Counted from the first letter of the stretch, positions 19,339 to 28,908 are shown. The stretch: DNA of 64,000 nt from SAR116 cluster bacterium AG-447-A06 (GCA_003212345.1 QCPZ01000004.1:1-64000); one strand, 5' to 3'. A program made the numbers and translations. The notes: generated by a model from the letters alone, not told the origin.

Positions 19339-20468
19339 CAGTTAAACTCCAAAAAAGAAACTTTTTGCCCACTGAGCTGCGAAAGCGAACGCTTGCGGTT
19401 TAGCGGCTTTAAAACCGCGCTATTCATCGTAGTCTTTACCACCCTTAAGATAGTCCACGGTGTTGTTTTATTTGCGACAACCGCTAGCCGATTGTCCCGC
19501 AGTCCCTGTTGTGCTCCGATTGGGATATGCAACCCGTCTTCTCGCGCAACCATAATGGCGGCAAGCGGGGTGCACTGCATTGCAACTGTAACCTCAGCAA
19601 CGTGTTCCAAAACAAGATTAGAAAATCTATTACGAACTTTTGACCGATTAGGAGATGTCACATTGCCTATAAATTTGAGTGCCGTTATATTTCGGAGCGG
19701 TATCCTAGCCTCATTAGTTACAGTTTGCGTTTCCTTAAAATCGCTATCAATGAAAACTTTGGTCTCAATAATAGCGTCAACAAAATGATTCTCTTGAAAG
19801 TTCTCTTTTTGAACTATTTTGTTCATCATTATATTTGTTGAAAATGCAAAATCACCATCCCGAATTTTAGTAACACCTGATGTGAGGGCTTTATAGCTGT
19901 AGCGTGAATCTTTTGTGAGACTCTGCGGGTCTAGGGGCACATCGGTTTTATTTATCATTTCGACATCGGATCTTTTCGCCATCTGGTCATAAAAATTTTT
20001 CACAAGACCAGTTGGTATATGGGACACCCAAGCTGGAACCTCATTATCAATGGTGATAACGGGTGCGAACATTGTTACATTATTTACTGGACGGTTTTGA
20101 CATTCCGTTTTTCTTACCTCTCCAACCGCAGCCTCGATTGTGATTGCGTAATGCAAATCATCAGATTGCTCATTCAAAATATCATAATCAACAATTTTAC
20201 TTGATGGCCTGACCACAAAATGATCATCGAGCTGAGTGCCAGCCTGAATCGAACTAAAGCCTTCAATTTTTGCGCCGCCAAGGAGCGCAGCACTATATAA
20301 CGCGTCTTCAAGAGCACGAGACCGTGTTTCCTGAAGTTGCTCATCAGAAAGGATCGCCGCACGGCCTGTTGACGTAACAAGTTTTAAATTTTCCTCATTG
20401 GCCTCGGCGAATGGCAGTTGCGAGAAAAATAAACTTAGAAAAGTTATAAGGCAGTTGGACTTAACCAT
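19338..20468 (-). CDS. flgT: FlgT-like flagellar assembly (H-ring) protein
   Basis: Signal peptide; STGRAAILSDEQLQETRSRALEDALYSAALLGGAKIEGFSSI resembles FlgT N-terminal domain; directly downstream of flgP. Confidence 0.75.
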   Translation of the reverse strand: MVKSNCLITFLSLFFSQLPFAEANEENLKLVTSTGRAAILSDEQLQETRSRALEDALYSAALLGGAKIEGFSSIQAGTQLDDHFVVRPSSKIVDYDILNEQSDDLHYAITIEAAVGEVRKTECQNRPVNNVTMFAPVITIDNEVPAWVSHIPTGLVKNFYDQMAKRSDVEMINKTDVPLDPQSLTKDSRYSYKALTSGVTKIRDGDFAFSTNIMMNKIVQKENFQENHFVDAIIETKVFIDSDFKETQTVTNEARIPLRNITALKFIGNVTSPNRSKVRNRFSNLVLEHVAEVTVAMQCTPLAAIMVAREDGLHIPIGAQQGLRDNRLAVVANKTTPWTILRVVKTTMNSAVLKPLNRKRSLSQLSGQKVSFLEFN

Positions 20469-20472
20469 GGAG

Positions 20473-20979
20473 TTAGGCCGTTTTCCGTGCGGTTGTCAAA
20501 AGATAGCCGATAGTTTCCCGATCAATTTCCAACACGACCTCGTAAGTATCAGTTCCCGTGGGGTTGATCCTGACAGTGCGTGCACCCCTAATGGTCCCAT
20601 TTACCATGCCTCGAAAAGTGTCATTTTGAACAATCAAATCGATAACAGTTGTACTTGAGTCCACCTTCAATCCATGAATTTGTTCAGCCAAATCACGCAT
20701 TGCAGCCATCCGCGCGGACCTAATAGCCATCAAACGTTTTTGTGCTTCATTGCGGCCCGGTTGAGTGGATGTAACAGCATAACCAACCGCGGTGAGTGTT
20801 GGGATGTTTTCAGCACCTGCATTAAAAACGTCTTTAATGTTGACCAATGTTTGCGTTTGTGACGCTTCCACACTGGCAATTTTATCCACTACAACCGGCT
20901 CTTTTGTGACATGTTGGCAACCAGTAAGAAGAACCAGACCGATACTCATACTCACTGCTGTTGAAAATACCTTATTCAT
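20473..20979 (-). CDS. flgP: FlgP/LPP20-family outer-membrane lipoprotein
   Basis: Lipobox VLLTGC; AVGYAVTSTQPGRNEAQKRLMAIRSARMAAMRDLAEQIHGLKVDSSTTV LPP20/FlgP signature. Confidence 0.82.
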   Translation of the reverse strand: MNKVFSTAVSMSIGLVLLTGCQHVTKEPVVVDKIASVEASQTQTLVNIKDVFNAGAENIPTLTAVGYAVTSTQPGRNEAQKRLMAIRSARMAAMRDLAEQIHGLKVDSSTTVIDLIVQNDTFRGMVNGTIRGARTVRINPTGTDTYEVVLEIDRETIGYLLTTARKTA

Positions 20980-21031
20980 AAAAAGCTCCTGACGTGCTTA
21001 CGCGTCTTGTTCATTAACCCTCATTCGCCAT

Positions 21032-21047
21032 GCATCTTCCGTGCCAA
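21032..21047 (-). promoter_or_regulatory. Candidate sigma-54 promoter (TTGGCACGGAAGATGC) for flgP-flgT operon
   Basis: Perfect TTGGCACG -24 block; GG-N10-GC; 53 nt upstream of flgP ATG. Confidence 0.78.
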
Positions 21048-21183
21048 CTGAATTTTCAGACAATAATCACGAAAAAACACTCAATCCCATTCATCGGAAT
21101 TCCGGGGAGTCTGACAAAATTTCTTTAACGGTTACATAAAATTGACCGTCGGTTCGTGCGCCCTATCACCTAATTGGTGTCAT

Positions 21184-21199
21184 TGGCATGGAAATTGCC
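21184..21199 (+). promoter_or_regulatory. Candidate sigma-54 promoter (TTGGCATGGAAATTGC) for flhA operon
   Basis: TTGGCA-N7-TGC, GG-N10-GC; upstream of flhA. Confidence 0.78.
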
Positions 21200-21360
21200 T
21201 TTTTCTCAGGGTGTATGCGCTTATTCGCTAAGCAAAAAGACAATAGATCACGGATACAAGTTGCTGATATTTCGATATTTAAAAAAAAACCAGCACCAAT
21301 AAAATGAAACAAAATTGCACTGGGTTTTAAGAAACAAAGCACAAGGATGAAGTAAACGTC

Positions 21361-23481
21361 ATGATTATGACACTACAAAAATTTGGCGGGGCTGGCCTGA
21401 GTTCAACGGTTTCTGCATTAATACTGTCAACCGGTATTTTAGTCCTAGTTGCAATGATGGTACTGCCATTACCAACCTTCTTGCTTGATACATTTTTTGT
21501 ATCGAATATTTTACTGTCGATTTTGGTATTGATGGTCGCCCTCCACGCCTACCGTCCCCTAGACTTTTCAAGCTTTCCAAGTCTGCTATTAATCGCAACC
21601 GTACTTAGGCTTGGTCTTAATGTTGCCTCAACGCGGGTAATACTTGGTAAAGGTCAAGATGGACCTGAGGCAGCTGGGCAGGTCATAAATGCATTCGGTC
21701 AATTTGTAATTGCCGGTAACTATGCAGTCGGTATTTTCGTTTTCGTCATTTTAGTCATCATAAATCTTGTTGTCATCACCAAGGGCGCTGGTCGTGTTTC
21801 AGAAGTTTCAGCACGCTTCACCCTTGATGCAATGCCAGGAAAACAGATGGCCATTGATGCTGATTTAAATGCCGGCGTCCTAACTAGTGAAGAAGCAAAA
21901 GAACGTCGCGAGGAGATTTCACGCGAAGCAGATTTTTATGGGGCCATGGATGGCGCATCAAAATTTGTGAAAGGTGATGCCATTGCCGGTATTCTCATTC
22001 TCGCGATCAACATCATTGGAGGGTTGATTATTGGCGTAACGCAGCATGACCTTGATATTGGTCAGGCCTCAGAAACCTATATTCTCTTGTCAGTTGGTGA
22101 TGGCCTTGTTGCACAAATACCATCATTAATGCTCGCAATCGCTACCGCAATTATAGTCACCCGTGTTTCCTCAACCGAGAATATGGCAGCTCATATCGGG
22201 ACACAAATTTCTTTGTCAAGAGCTTGGATACCTGTTTCCGCCGTTCTACTTTTAATGGGTCTCGTCCCAGGCATGCCCAATGCACTATTCCTAGTTGCCG
22301 CTGCTATTGCAGGTAGTGCCGGTCTGGTGATGCGTCGCAAAGAAAAAACAACCGAAATTGACCTTGGTGAAGCTGGGTTAGCTACCGAAGAAGCCACAGA
22401 AAAAAAGCCTGACCAGATTGACCTTACTGACGTTACAGATAATTCCGCCCTGTCAGTTCAACTCGGTTATGGGTTAATAGAAATGGTTGACGAAGATACA
22501 GGTGGACCGCTTGTCAATCGTATTACCAGCATCCGCAAGCAGGTGTCAAAATCATTAGGCTTTGTGATGCCAGCAGTTCGTGTTCGAGATGATATGTCAC
22601 TAAGTGCAAATGAATATCGTGTAAAGGTAGGTCAAACCATTGTTGGGGAGGATGTTATTTATCCAAACTGTAAAATGGCAATCCCGGGCGACAACACAAA
22701 TGTCAAAATTTCTGGAATTGAGGTAAAGGACCCAAGCTTCAACATGGATGCTGTCTGGATTGAGCGCCACAAAGAAGCTGAAGCCGAGAGTAATGGATAT
22801 GTAGTGATTGAGCCTGAGTCGGTTTTAGCGACCCATCTGTCACAAATAATGTATAAATTTGCGGCCGAGTTGGTTGGCCAGGACGATGTCCAAAAACTGC
22901 TCGACAACCTCTCTCAATCCTCGCCCAGCCTAGTGGAGTCAGTTGTGCCAAAATTGGTACCTCTGCACACGTTAACCGGCATTTTGTGTGAATTACTGAA
23001 AGAAAGGGTGCCTATTAGCGATCTCCGAAAAATCTTAGAAGCTTTAGCGAATATGTCGGGACAGAACCTTAATGTAATTGAAGTTGCTGAGGCGCTAAGG
23101 CCAAGCCTAGCTGGCCTACTGATTCAGCAGATTGCGCCCTTAAATCAGCCCTTGCCAGTCATAACCCTCAGTTCAGAGTTGGAGCATATGCTTATCTCCA
23201 TTTCCAATCAGAGTAATGATGGCAACTTGTTGTTGGATGCAGATCTGGCTCAACGCCTGATTAAATCCATTTCCGAGGCCAGTGAGAAATCGATGGCCGA
23301 CGGGCGCCAAGCAGTGATGATCGTTGCCCCCCAAGTTAGACGGCAGTTATCGCTGCTTTTGAGACACCATATCGACGATTTATTTGTCTTTGGTTTTACG
23401 GAATTACCAGACAATCGCAAAATTAACGTTATTGCCACCATCAGCAATGACAGTGAAGCCAAACTAGAGACCACGGAATAA
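21361..23481 (+). CDS. flhA: Flagellar type III export protein FlhA
   Basis: Multi-TM N-terminal half; AMPGKQMAIDADLNAG and YGAMDGASKFVKGDAIAGI FHIPEP motifs. Confidence 0.97.
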   Translation: MIMTLQKFGGAGLSSTVSALILSTGILVLVAMMVLPLPTFLLDTFFVSNILLSILVLMVALHAYRPLDFSSFPSLLLIATVLRLGLNVASTRVILGKGQDGPEAAGQVINAFGQFVIAGNYAVGIFVFVILVIINLVVITKGAGRVSEVSARFTLDAMPGKQMAIDADLNAGVLTSEEAKERREEISREADFYGAMDGASKFVKGDAIAGILILAINIIGGLIIGVTQHDLDIGQASETYILLSVGDGLVAQIPSLMLAIATAIIVTRVSSTENMAAHIGTQISLSRAWIPVSAVLLLMGLVPGMPNALFLVAAAIAGSAGLVMRRKEKTTEIDLGEAGLATEEATEKKPDQIDLTDVTDNSALSVQLGYGLIEMVDEDTGGPLVNRITSIRKQVSKSLGFVMPAVRVRDDMSLSANEYRVKVGQTIVGEDVIYPNCKMAIPGDNTNVKISGIEVKDPSFNMDAVWIERHKEAEAESNGYVVIEPESVLATHLSQIMYKFAAELVGQDDVQKLLDNLSQSSPSLVESVVPKLVPLHTLTGILCELLKERVPISDLRKILEALANMSGQNLNVIEVAEALRPSLAGLLIQQIAPLNQPLPVITLSSELEHMLISISNQSNDGNLLLDADLAQRLIKSISEASEKSMADGRQAVMIVAPQVRRQLSLLLRHHIDDLFVFGFTELPDNRKINVIATISNDSEAKLETTE

Positions 23482-23522
23482 TTCAGCATTTCATGCTGCG
23501 TTTGAAAAAAGGATCGTAACCA

Positions 23523-24713
23523 ATGCCAAAATTAACAGTTCAAGCTATGGATAGCGCCGCCGCTATGGACGAGATTGTTAGCAAGCTCGGACCTGATGCC
23601 GTCATTTTATCGACAACCAAATTGAATGGAAAAGTCGTAATGGAAGCCGCATCAGGTACAATCCCCAATCCAGCGCCAACTAAGGATGAGAAAAAATTTA
23701 CTAATATTTTCTCTGAACAAATGATTAAAACACCCCACCGCAGATTAGCAAACGGTAAAAAGCTGGATCAAAATGTGTCCAACAATCACAACGATGAGGT
23801 TGTCGGCGAGCATATGGTAGCACGTAATAGTGAAGTGGATAATCTCCGAAAACAGTTAAGCGGTATTCAAAAGATGATGGACGGGCTTTTTGTAACGGAT
23901 ATTGATGGCCTTAATCAAAATTTATCGTCAAATAGCCGTGTCACTCTTCAGCAAGCTGGGTTTTCGCACCAAATTCTGAATGATTTCAGAAATTCATATT
24001 TAGGACAAAGCTACAGCAATGGTTGCAATGCATTTCTGACTGACCTCTCATGCCATCTGACCCATTCAAATAGCGAAAGCCTTTTAACCAAAAAATTTAT
24101 ATTTGTGGCAGGGCAATCTGGAACTGGCCGCACGACCATGGTCGGTAAATTGACTGCTACGCTGAAGGAGGCTCTCCCCCATAAAGAGATCATGACTGTA
24201 GAAATGGTGCCAGAGGGTCAGCGCCCCAATACCCAACTACAAGATTTTTGTCGATTACTAAATAGTCAGGTATATACGATTAGCCTTGACGCCCCCACTC
24301 CAGACTTGACCAAGATCAAACAAAATGAGGTCATGGTTGTTGATCTGGCAGTACCGATTAGCTATGCCGCGACAAAACTAGGAGACATGGTGGGAGAACT
24401 GGGCGCTAAAAATATTGAGGTTCTCGCGACAATTCCTGCAAGCACCAGTTCAAACATGATTACGTTGACAATGAATGAACTTGAAAATTTTGTGTCTATG
24501 GTTGCACTCACAAAACTGGACGAATGCGACATCACCACCTCTGAATTTTCCTCTCTTGCAACAGCAGACGCAAAAATTGGCTTATTTTCAGCATCAAAAT
24601 CGATCATGGACGCCCCAATATTTGCATCGCAGAATGTCTTGATGCAGTATTTGAGGGAGAATCTTGAGTCCGTGGTGAAACAAGACCCCATTAGTGATAG
24701 GATAGACATTTAA
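23523..24713 (+). CDS. flhF: FlhF-like SRP-type GTPase homologue with degenerate nucleotide-binding motifs
   Basis: N-terminal AMDEIVSKLGPDAVILSTTKLNGKVVMEAA FlhF-like; GQSGTGRTTMVGKL P-loop position; TKLDE retained; between flhA and flhG. Confidence 0.85.
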   Translation: MPKLTVQAMDSAAAMDEIVSKLGPDAVILSTTKLNGKVVMEAASGTIPNPAPTKDEKKFTNIFSEQMIKTPHRRLANGKKLDQNVSNNHNDEVVGEHMVARNSEVDNLRKQLSGIQKMMDGLFVTDIDGLNQNLSSNSRVTLQQAGFSHQILNDFRNSYLGQSYSNGCNAFLTDLSCHLTHSNSESLLTKKFIFVAGQSGTGRTTMVGKLTATLKEALPHKEIMTVEMVPEGQRPNTQLQDFCRLLNSQVYTISLDAPTPDLTKIKQNEVMVVDLAVPISYAATKLGDMVGELGAKNIEVLATIPASTSSNMITLTMNELENFVSMVALTKLDECDITTSEFSSLATADAKIGLFSASKSIMDAPIFASQNVLMQYLRENLESVVKQDPISDRIDI

Positions 24714-24715
24714 CA

Positions 24716-25504
24716 ATGACCCTCTCAATTGCAGTAACAAGTGGCAAAGGTGGGGTTGGCAAAACCAACACCGCAGTTAACCTTGCAATCTCACTTGGAC
24801 AAACAGGGAAAAAGGTTCTTTTGTTTGATGCGGATTTTGGCCTTGCCAACGTGCATGTTTTGTTGGGAACAAAGCCCGCAAAATCAGTTGCCGATTTCCT
24901 TGATAAGAAATGCTCGATGGAAGAAAGCATAACCACATTCAATAACAATTTAAAAATTATATCGGGTGGTTCAGGGCTTACTGAACTTTTAAATCTGGAC
25001 AATCACCGCCGCCATCAAATTTTATCTGGCATTTCCCATCTTGACCAAAACATCGACTATTTGATTGTAGATTGCCCCGCTGGTGCGGCGGATAGCACCC
25101 TATTTTTTGCCAGCGCATCAGATCTTGTTGTTGTTGTTTTAGTTGAAGAGCCGACCAGCTTCCTTGATGCTTACGCATTGATTAAGGCAGCAAATATGGA
25201 AACAGGTGTGAAAAATTTTGCAGTTGTAGTCAATATGGCTGACAATAAAAGTGTTGCGAAAAGCAGCTTTGAAAAATTTCGTGAAATCGCAATGCGGTTT
25301 TTGGACGTAAATTTGCATTACGCGGGAATGATACCGCACTCAAAAGAAATAAAGCATGCTGTTGCTCGGCGAAGACCCGTTACAATTGACAAGCCAAACG
25401 CATTAGTATCAACGTCCTTTGGTGAGGTCGCCAAGAGATTGCTGAAGGTGCCTACAGCGAAAATTGAAGGTCTAAAATTTTTTGACAATGCAGGTGGAAA
25501 ATGA
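24716..25504 (+). CDS. flhG: MinD-family ATPase FlhG (FleN)
   Basis: SGKGGVGKTNTAVNLA deviant Walker A; DADFGLANVHVLLG; between flhF and fliA. Confidence 0.92.
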   Translation: MTLSIAVTSGKGGVGKTNTAVNLAISLGQTGKKVLLFDADFGLANVHVLLGTKPAKSVADFLDKKCSMEESITTFNNNLKIISGGSGLTELLNLDNHRRHQILSGISHLDQNIDYLIVDCPAGAADSTLFFASASDLVVVVLVEEPTSFLDAYALIKAANMETGVKNFAVVVNMADNKSVAKSSFEKFREIAMRFLDVNLHYAGMIPHSKEIKHAVARRRPVTIDKPNALVSTSFGEVAKRLLKVPTAKIEGLKFFDNAGGK

Positions 25505-26223
25505 GTCCAACAAAACGAGACCATTACGCTGATCAGAAAATAGATGTTGATGAGGTCATCAAGTTAAACACCAATCTGGTCAAAAAAATCGCCTGGCACA
25601 TTTATGGTCGGGCTAGTCACGCGATAGAGATTGAGGACCTAATGCAAATTGGTTTTGCCGCACTTGTCAATGCAGCACAGCAATATACCCGGAAAGAAGG
25701 GGCAACCTTTGCTACCTATGCGTCTATAAGAATTAAGGGCGATATCATCGACCACCTCCGCAAGGCATCCAACCTTTGCCGAACAACAATATCAATGAAA
25801 AAGCGTTATAACAAGGTACTTACGGATCTTCAAAGTAAACTATTTCGCGAGCCAACATCTGAAGAGATCAGTACGGCGATGGGCATAACTGAGGTCGAAT
25901 TCAGGGAATGGGAGCGCGCATTTCAGGCAAACTCTCATGAGTCACTGGATAGTGTTTACGACCAATATTCTGTTTGGTTTGCATCAGCCGAAGACTCACC
26001 TGAGGAGCTGTTAAACGACAAAGACCTCAAAGAAGTTTTAAAACAGGCATTAAAGCAACTTTCGGGAAATGAGGCGATGGTCATCCAACTTTATTATGTA
26101 GAAGAACTTAACGTTATGGAAATTGCTGAGGTTCTCGATGTATCAAGTGGCCGCGTATCCCAAATCAAGAAATCAGCGATAGCAAACCTCCGTGATGGAA
26201 TGAAAAACCTGCAAGCGATTTAG
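25501..26223 (+). CDS. fliA: Flagellar sigma factor sigma-28 FliA
   Basis: EIEDLMQIGFAALVNAAQQY...FATYASIRIKGDIIDHLRK; C-terminal VMEIAEVLDVSSGRVSQIKKSAI. Confidence 0.93.
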   Translation: MSPTKRDHYADQKIDVDEVIKLNTNLVKKIAWHIYGRASHAIEIEDLMQIGFAALVNAAQQYTRKEGATFATYASIRIKGDIIDHLRKASNLCRTTISMKKRYNKVLTDLQSKLFREPTSEEISTAMGITEVEFREWERAFQANSHESLDSVYDQYSVWFASAEDSPEELLNDKDLKEVLKQALKQLSGNEAMVIQLYYVEELNVMEIAEVLDVSSGRVSQIKKSAIANLRDGMKNLQAI

Positions 26224-26226
26224 CCG

Positions 26227-26640
26227 ATGAACAAGCCGCAGTTTTTTGAGAGCATTAATGACATTGAAATGCGCGTCCATAGCGCTGAACACCAGATTCA
26301 GTCTATTGGAAATGCTGAGTGTCTGGCTCTAAAATTATCGTTAATTACGATTGCACGAGGGTCCTGTTCCATGGTCATATCACCCGGGCAGCCCAAAAAG
26401 GGACATTTTGCGAAATTACATATTCCGTCAGATCGGAATGTAATTGAAGCGGTGCTTACGCTACCGCAAGAGCATTTTGACAAACTTACTAAGCATATGT
26501 CACAAATCGCAGACCGTGTTGTAACCGCAAAAATTACTTTGGATAAAACGCTTGTTCTAGACCATCAAGGATGCTTGATTATCGAGGACTCAACTGATGC
26601 GCTGATAACTAATCTCGTCTGGACGTTTTCTTTAAAATAG
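26227..26640 (+). CDS. Uncharacterised protein downstream of fliA
   Basis: ORF starting 4 nt after fliA stop; no recognised motif. Confidence 0.6.
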   Translation: MNKPQFFESINDIEMRVHSAEHQIQSIGNAECLALKLSLITIARGSCSMVISPGQPKKGHFAKLHIPSDRNVIEAVLTLPQEHFDKLTKHMSQIADRVVTAKITLDKTLVLDHQGCLIIEDSTDALITNLVWTFSLK

Positions 26641-26655
26641 CAGCTTTATTTCAGC

Positions 26656-27459
26656 CTAAATGAGCTTTTTCACCATTTCCGCCTCAGATTGGAGCAGTCG
26701 CGATGATCCGGAAAAAGCTTGTTGCGCACGTATCATGTTTGATAATTCTTCAGTGATATCAGTATTGGCCATTTCCAATGCACCAGAATGGATTTTACCG
26801 CGACCAGTAGCTGCCGGCACGCCCAAAATACCGAGACCTGACTCCTTGCTGTGTCGGAAGAGATTGGCTCCAACAGGAGTAAGTTTGTTAGGGTCACTAA
26901 AGGACGCCAACCCAACCTTGCCAACCGAAACAATATTGTTTCCACCATAGGTAGCCTGAATATTCCCATTTTCGGTTATCAGAATGGAGGTTATATTCTT
27001 CTCTTCTTCAAACGCGCGAAACCCATCTGCAGTCCGTATACCGTTGGCCTTTAAGGGTATATTGATGGGTTCGTTATTCGATGACATCAGGTTATAACCA
27101 TCACGACTTACTACATTCCCCTCCTTGGTGAGGGTGAAAGAACCGTCGCGTGTGTATACATTAGCACTTGGATTTGCGATATCACGTAGGGCAAAAAGCC
27201 CCTCCCCCTCAATAGCCAAATCCATCACGGTATTGGTTTTTTGTAAATTACCCTGCTTTTGGCTCGCTCGGATCTCCGGCATTTGCACACCAATCCCTAA
27301 TCGATCACCAGTCGCTGTTGCAATCTTCGTACTGTACATATCAGTGAAAGTTGCTTGACGCTTTTTATAACCCGTTGTCCGGGCATTAGCGATATTGTTT
27401 GATGTAACATCCAGATTTTGGATTGCTGCATCCAGACCGCTTCGAATTACTGACATCAT
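26656..27459 (-). CDS. Short FlgE/FlgF/FlgG-family hook-rod protein (additional paralogue)
   Basis: MMSVIRSGLDAAIQNLDVTSNNIANARTTGYKKRQATFTDMY and ANTDITEELSNMIRAQQAFSGSSRLLQSEAEMVKKLI; start placed downstream of promoter 27496-27511. Confidence 0.88.
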   Translation of the reverse strand: MMSVIRSGLDAAIQNLDVTSNNIANARTTGYKKRQATFTDMYSTKIATATGDRLGIGVQMPEIRASQKQGNLQKTNTVMDLAIEGEGLFALRDIANPSANVYTRDGSFTLTKEGNVVSRDGYNLMSSNNEPINIPLKANGIRTADGFRAFEEEKNITSILITENGNIQATYGGNNIVSVGKVGLASFSDPNKLTPVGANLFRHSKESGLGILGVPAATGRGKIHSGALEMANTDITEELSNMIRAQQAFSGSSRLLQSEAEMVKKLI

Positions 27460-27495
27460 GACATTGGAGCCCGCTTTGTTAAACATGATATTATA

Positions 27496-27511
27496 GCAAA
27501 TTTTGTGCCAA
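27496..27511 (-). promoter_or_regulatory. Candidate sigma-54 promoter (TTGGCACAAAATTTGC) for short hook-rod gene
   Basis: TTGGCAC block, GG-N10-GC; lies inside the spurious N-terminal extension of the ORF-track call. Confidence 0.78.
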
Positions 27512-27653
27512 AGAGTTGGCATTATTGCGGAACAAAAAAATTATCAAAACAAACTGCAAAGTAAGAAATTTACGGCAAGCTTTACTTAAAGATTCGGCTT
27601 GTTTAGACGTTGCTAATACATCATATTATGACGCTGAGAGACAAAGGCAGACG

Positions 27654-28040
27654 ATGGCACAGAAACAAAGCACATCACTGGTACCGATCAAAAAGAAACT
27701 ACCGGCGGTAAAAAGCACGGATAAAGGTGCCCAACCCTTTACCCTTTTTGATGGTGAACGCCACTTCACCGACCGTGAGGATGTTCGCGAGTTTTTACCT
27801 GATATATTGGGTAAAGCATTGGCAAGGACTTGGATTGATCCAGAATTCCACCAAGCTTTTGATAATGACCCATGTGGAACATTGGAAGCACACAGCATTT
27901 TTCTACCCGAAAATATGTCTATCGAATTTCAACGGCAAAATGCTGACCGGCCACGGATCGTTGTTTATGAGCAACGCCCAAATTCAAAATTCAAAATGCG
28001 AATACTGTACCTTCAACTTGTAATGATGGCAGGACGCTGA
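27654..28040 (+). CDS. Small protein with nitrile hydratase alpha/NHLP-like segment
   Basis: KALARTWIDPEFHQAFDNDPCGTLEAHSIFLPENMSIEFQRQNADRPRIVVYEQRP matches the W-DP-F...DP...L...LPE pattern of that family. Confidence 0.65.
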   Translation: MAQKQSTSLVPIKKKLPAVKSTDKGAQPFTLFDGERHFTDREDVREFLPDILGKALARTWIDPEFHQAFDNDPCGTLEAHSIFLPENMSIEFQRQNADRPRIVVYEQRPNSKFKMRILYLQLVMMAGR

Positions 28041-28720
28041 TGGCCAACTTGTTAAGGACCTGCTATTGGGTATTCGGCGCTCTAATGATTGCAATCTACC
28101 TATATACTGGTCCGGCAAAGGCAAGCGACGAACAGACAAAGATGGAGAATGCGGCATTCAAGGAAGCCGTGCAAGCGGTTAAAGATAAAAACTATGCCCA
28201 CGCTATCACATTATTTGAGGAGCAAGCCAAACTTCCGCGTCATGACGCTCAGTATAATCTCGCTGTCCTTCTGAATGCTGGCAAAGGGCGGCCACGCAAT
28301 TACGTTGACGCACTCTATTGGTCATGGCAAGCACAGCTTGGAGACATAGAAGATGCTGAAGACCTTGCCAGTGACATTGTTGATTTACTGCCGCCAAAGA
28401 TCGCTGATGAGGTGCGCAGCCGCGTTGGGAAAACATTGGAAGCCCGTATTGAGGCCAATGATGTATTGGCGATACCACAATTTGCTAATTTTCACCTAAA
28501 AATTCTAGCTGAACCTGATTACGGCAACGCCTACATTTGGCATTCTATCGCAGCAGCCCTAAGCCTACCAGGTAGTGGCGATGCTCGTGACGATGCCGAA
28601 TCCCAACTAGATAGCAAAGACCTTGTCACGCTTCAGACTAAGACACAGAAAATATTCGAAAAACACAATTTTAAGCCAACACCAAGCATTGGCAAAGTAG
28701 GTACGGGAGGCGCAAAATGA
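28040..28720 (+). CDS. Secreted/membrane-anchored TPR/Sel1-like protein
   Basis: N-terminal hydrophobic segment; NYAHAITLFEEQAKLPRHDAQYNLAVLLNAGKGRPRNYVDALYWSWQA. Confidence 0.65.
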   Translation: MANLLRTCYWVFGALMIAIYLYTGPAKASDEQTKMENAAFKEAVQAVKDKNYAHAITLFEEQAKLPRHDAQYNLAVLLNAGKGRPRNYVDALYWSWQAQLGDIEDAEDLASDIVDLLPPKIADEVRSRVGKTLEARIEANDVLAIPQFANFHLKILAEPDYGNAYIWHSIAAALSLPGSGDARDDAESQLDSKDLVTLQTKTQKIFEKHNFKPTPSIGKVGTGGAK

Positions 28721-28902
28721 AGTTTAAAGTTCAATGGATTATTGACGGCGTAATGGAAGTAGACGCAGAATCCGATGAAGCGGCCGAAGCTCTCGTTGAT
28801 GAGAAGTTACGTGGCTTTATTGTTGCAAACGCCGAGTTAACTGACGTTTTAGGGGCATCAGCGATTCAGGGCCATGCTATTACCGACGATGAAGCAGACT
28901 AA
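28717..28902 (+). CDS. Small uncharacterised protein (61 aa)
   Basis: ATGA overlap with preceding gene. Confidence 0.55.
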   Translation: MKFKVQWIIDGVMEVDAESDEAAEALVDEKLRGFIVANAELTDVLGASAIQGHAITDDEAD

Positions 28903-28908
28903 TCGAGC

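Noticed and set aside
27460-27522. N-terminal extension MPTLWHKICYNIMFNKAGSNV of the short hook-rod protein
   Set aside because: Contains the sigma-54-like promoter and is not part of the family N-terminus.
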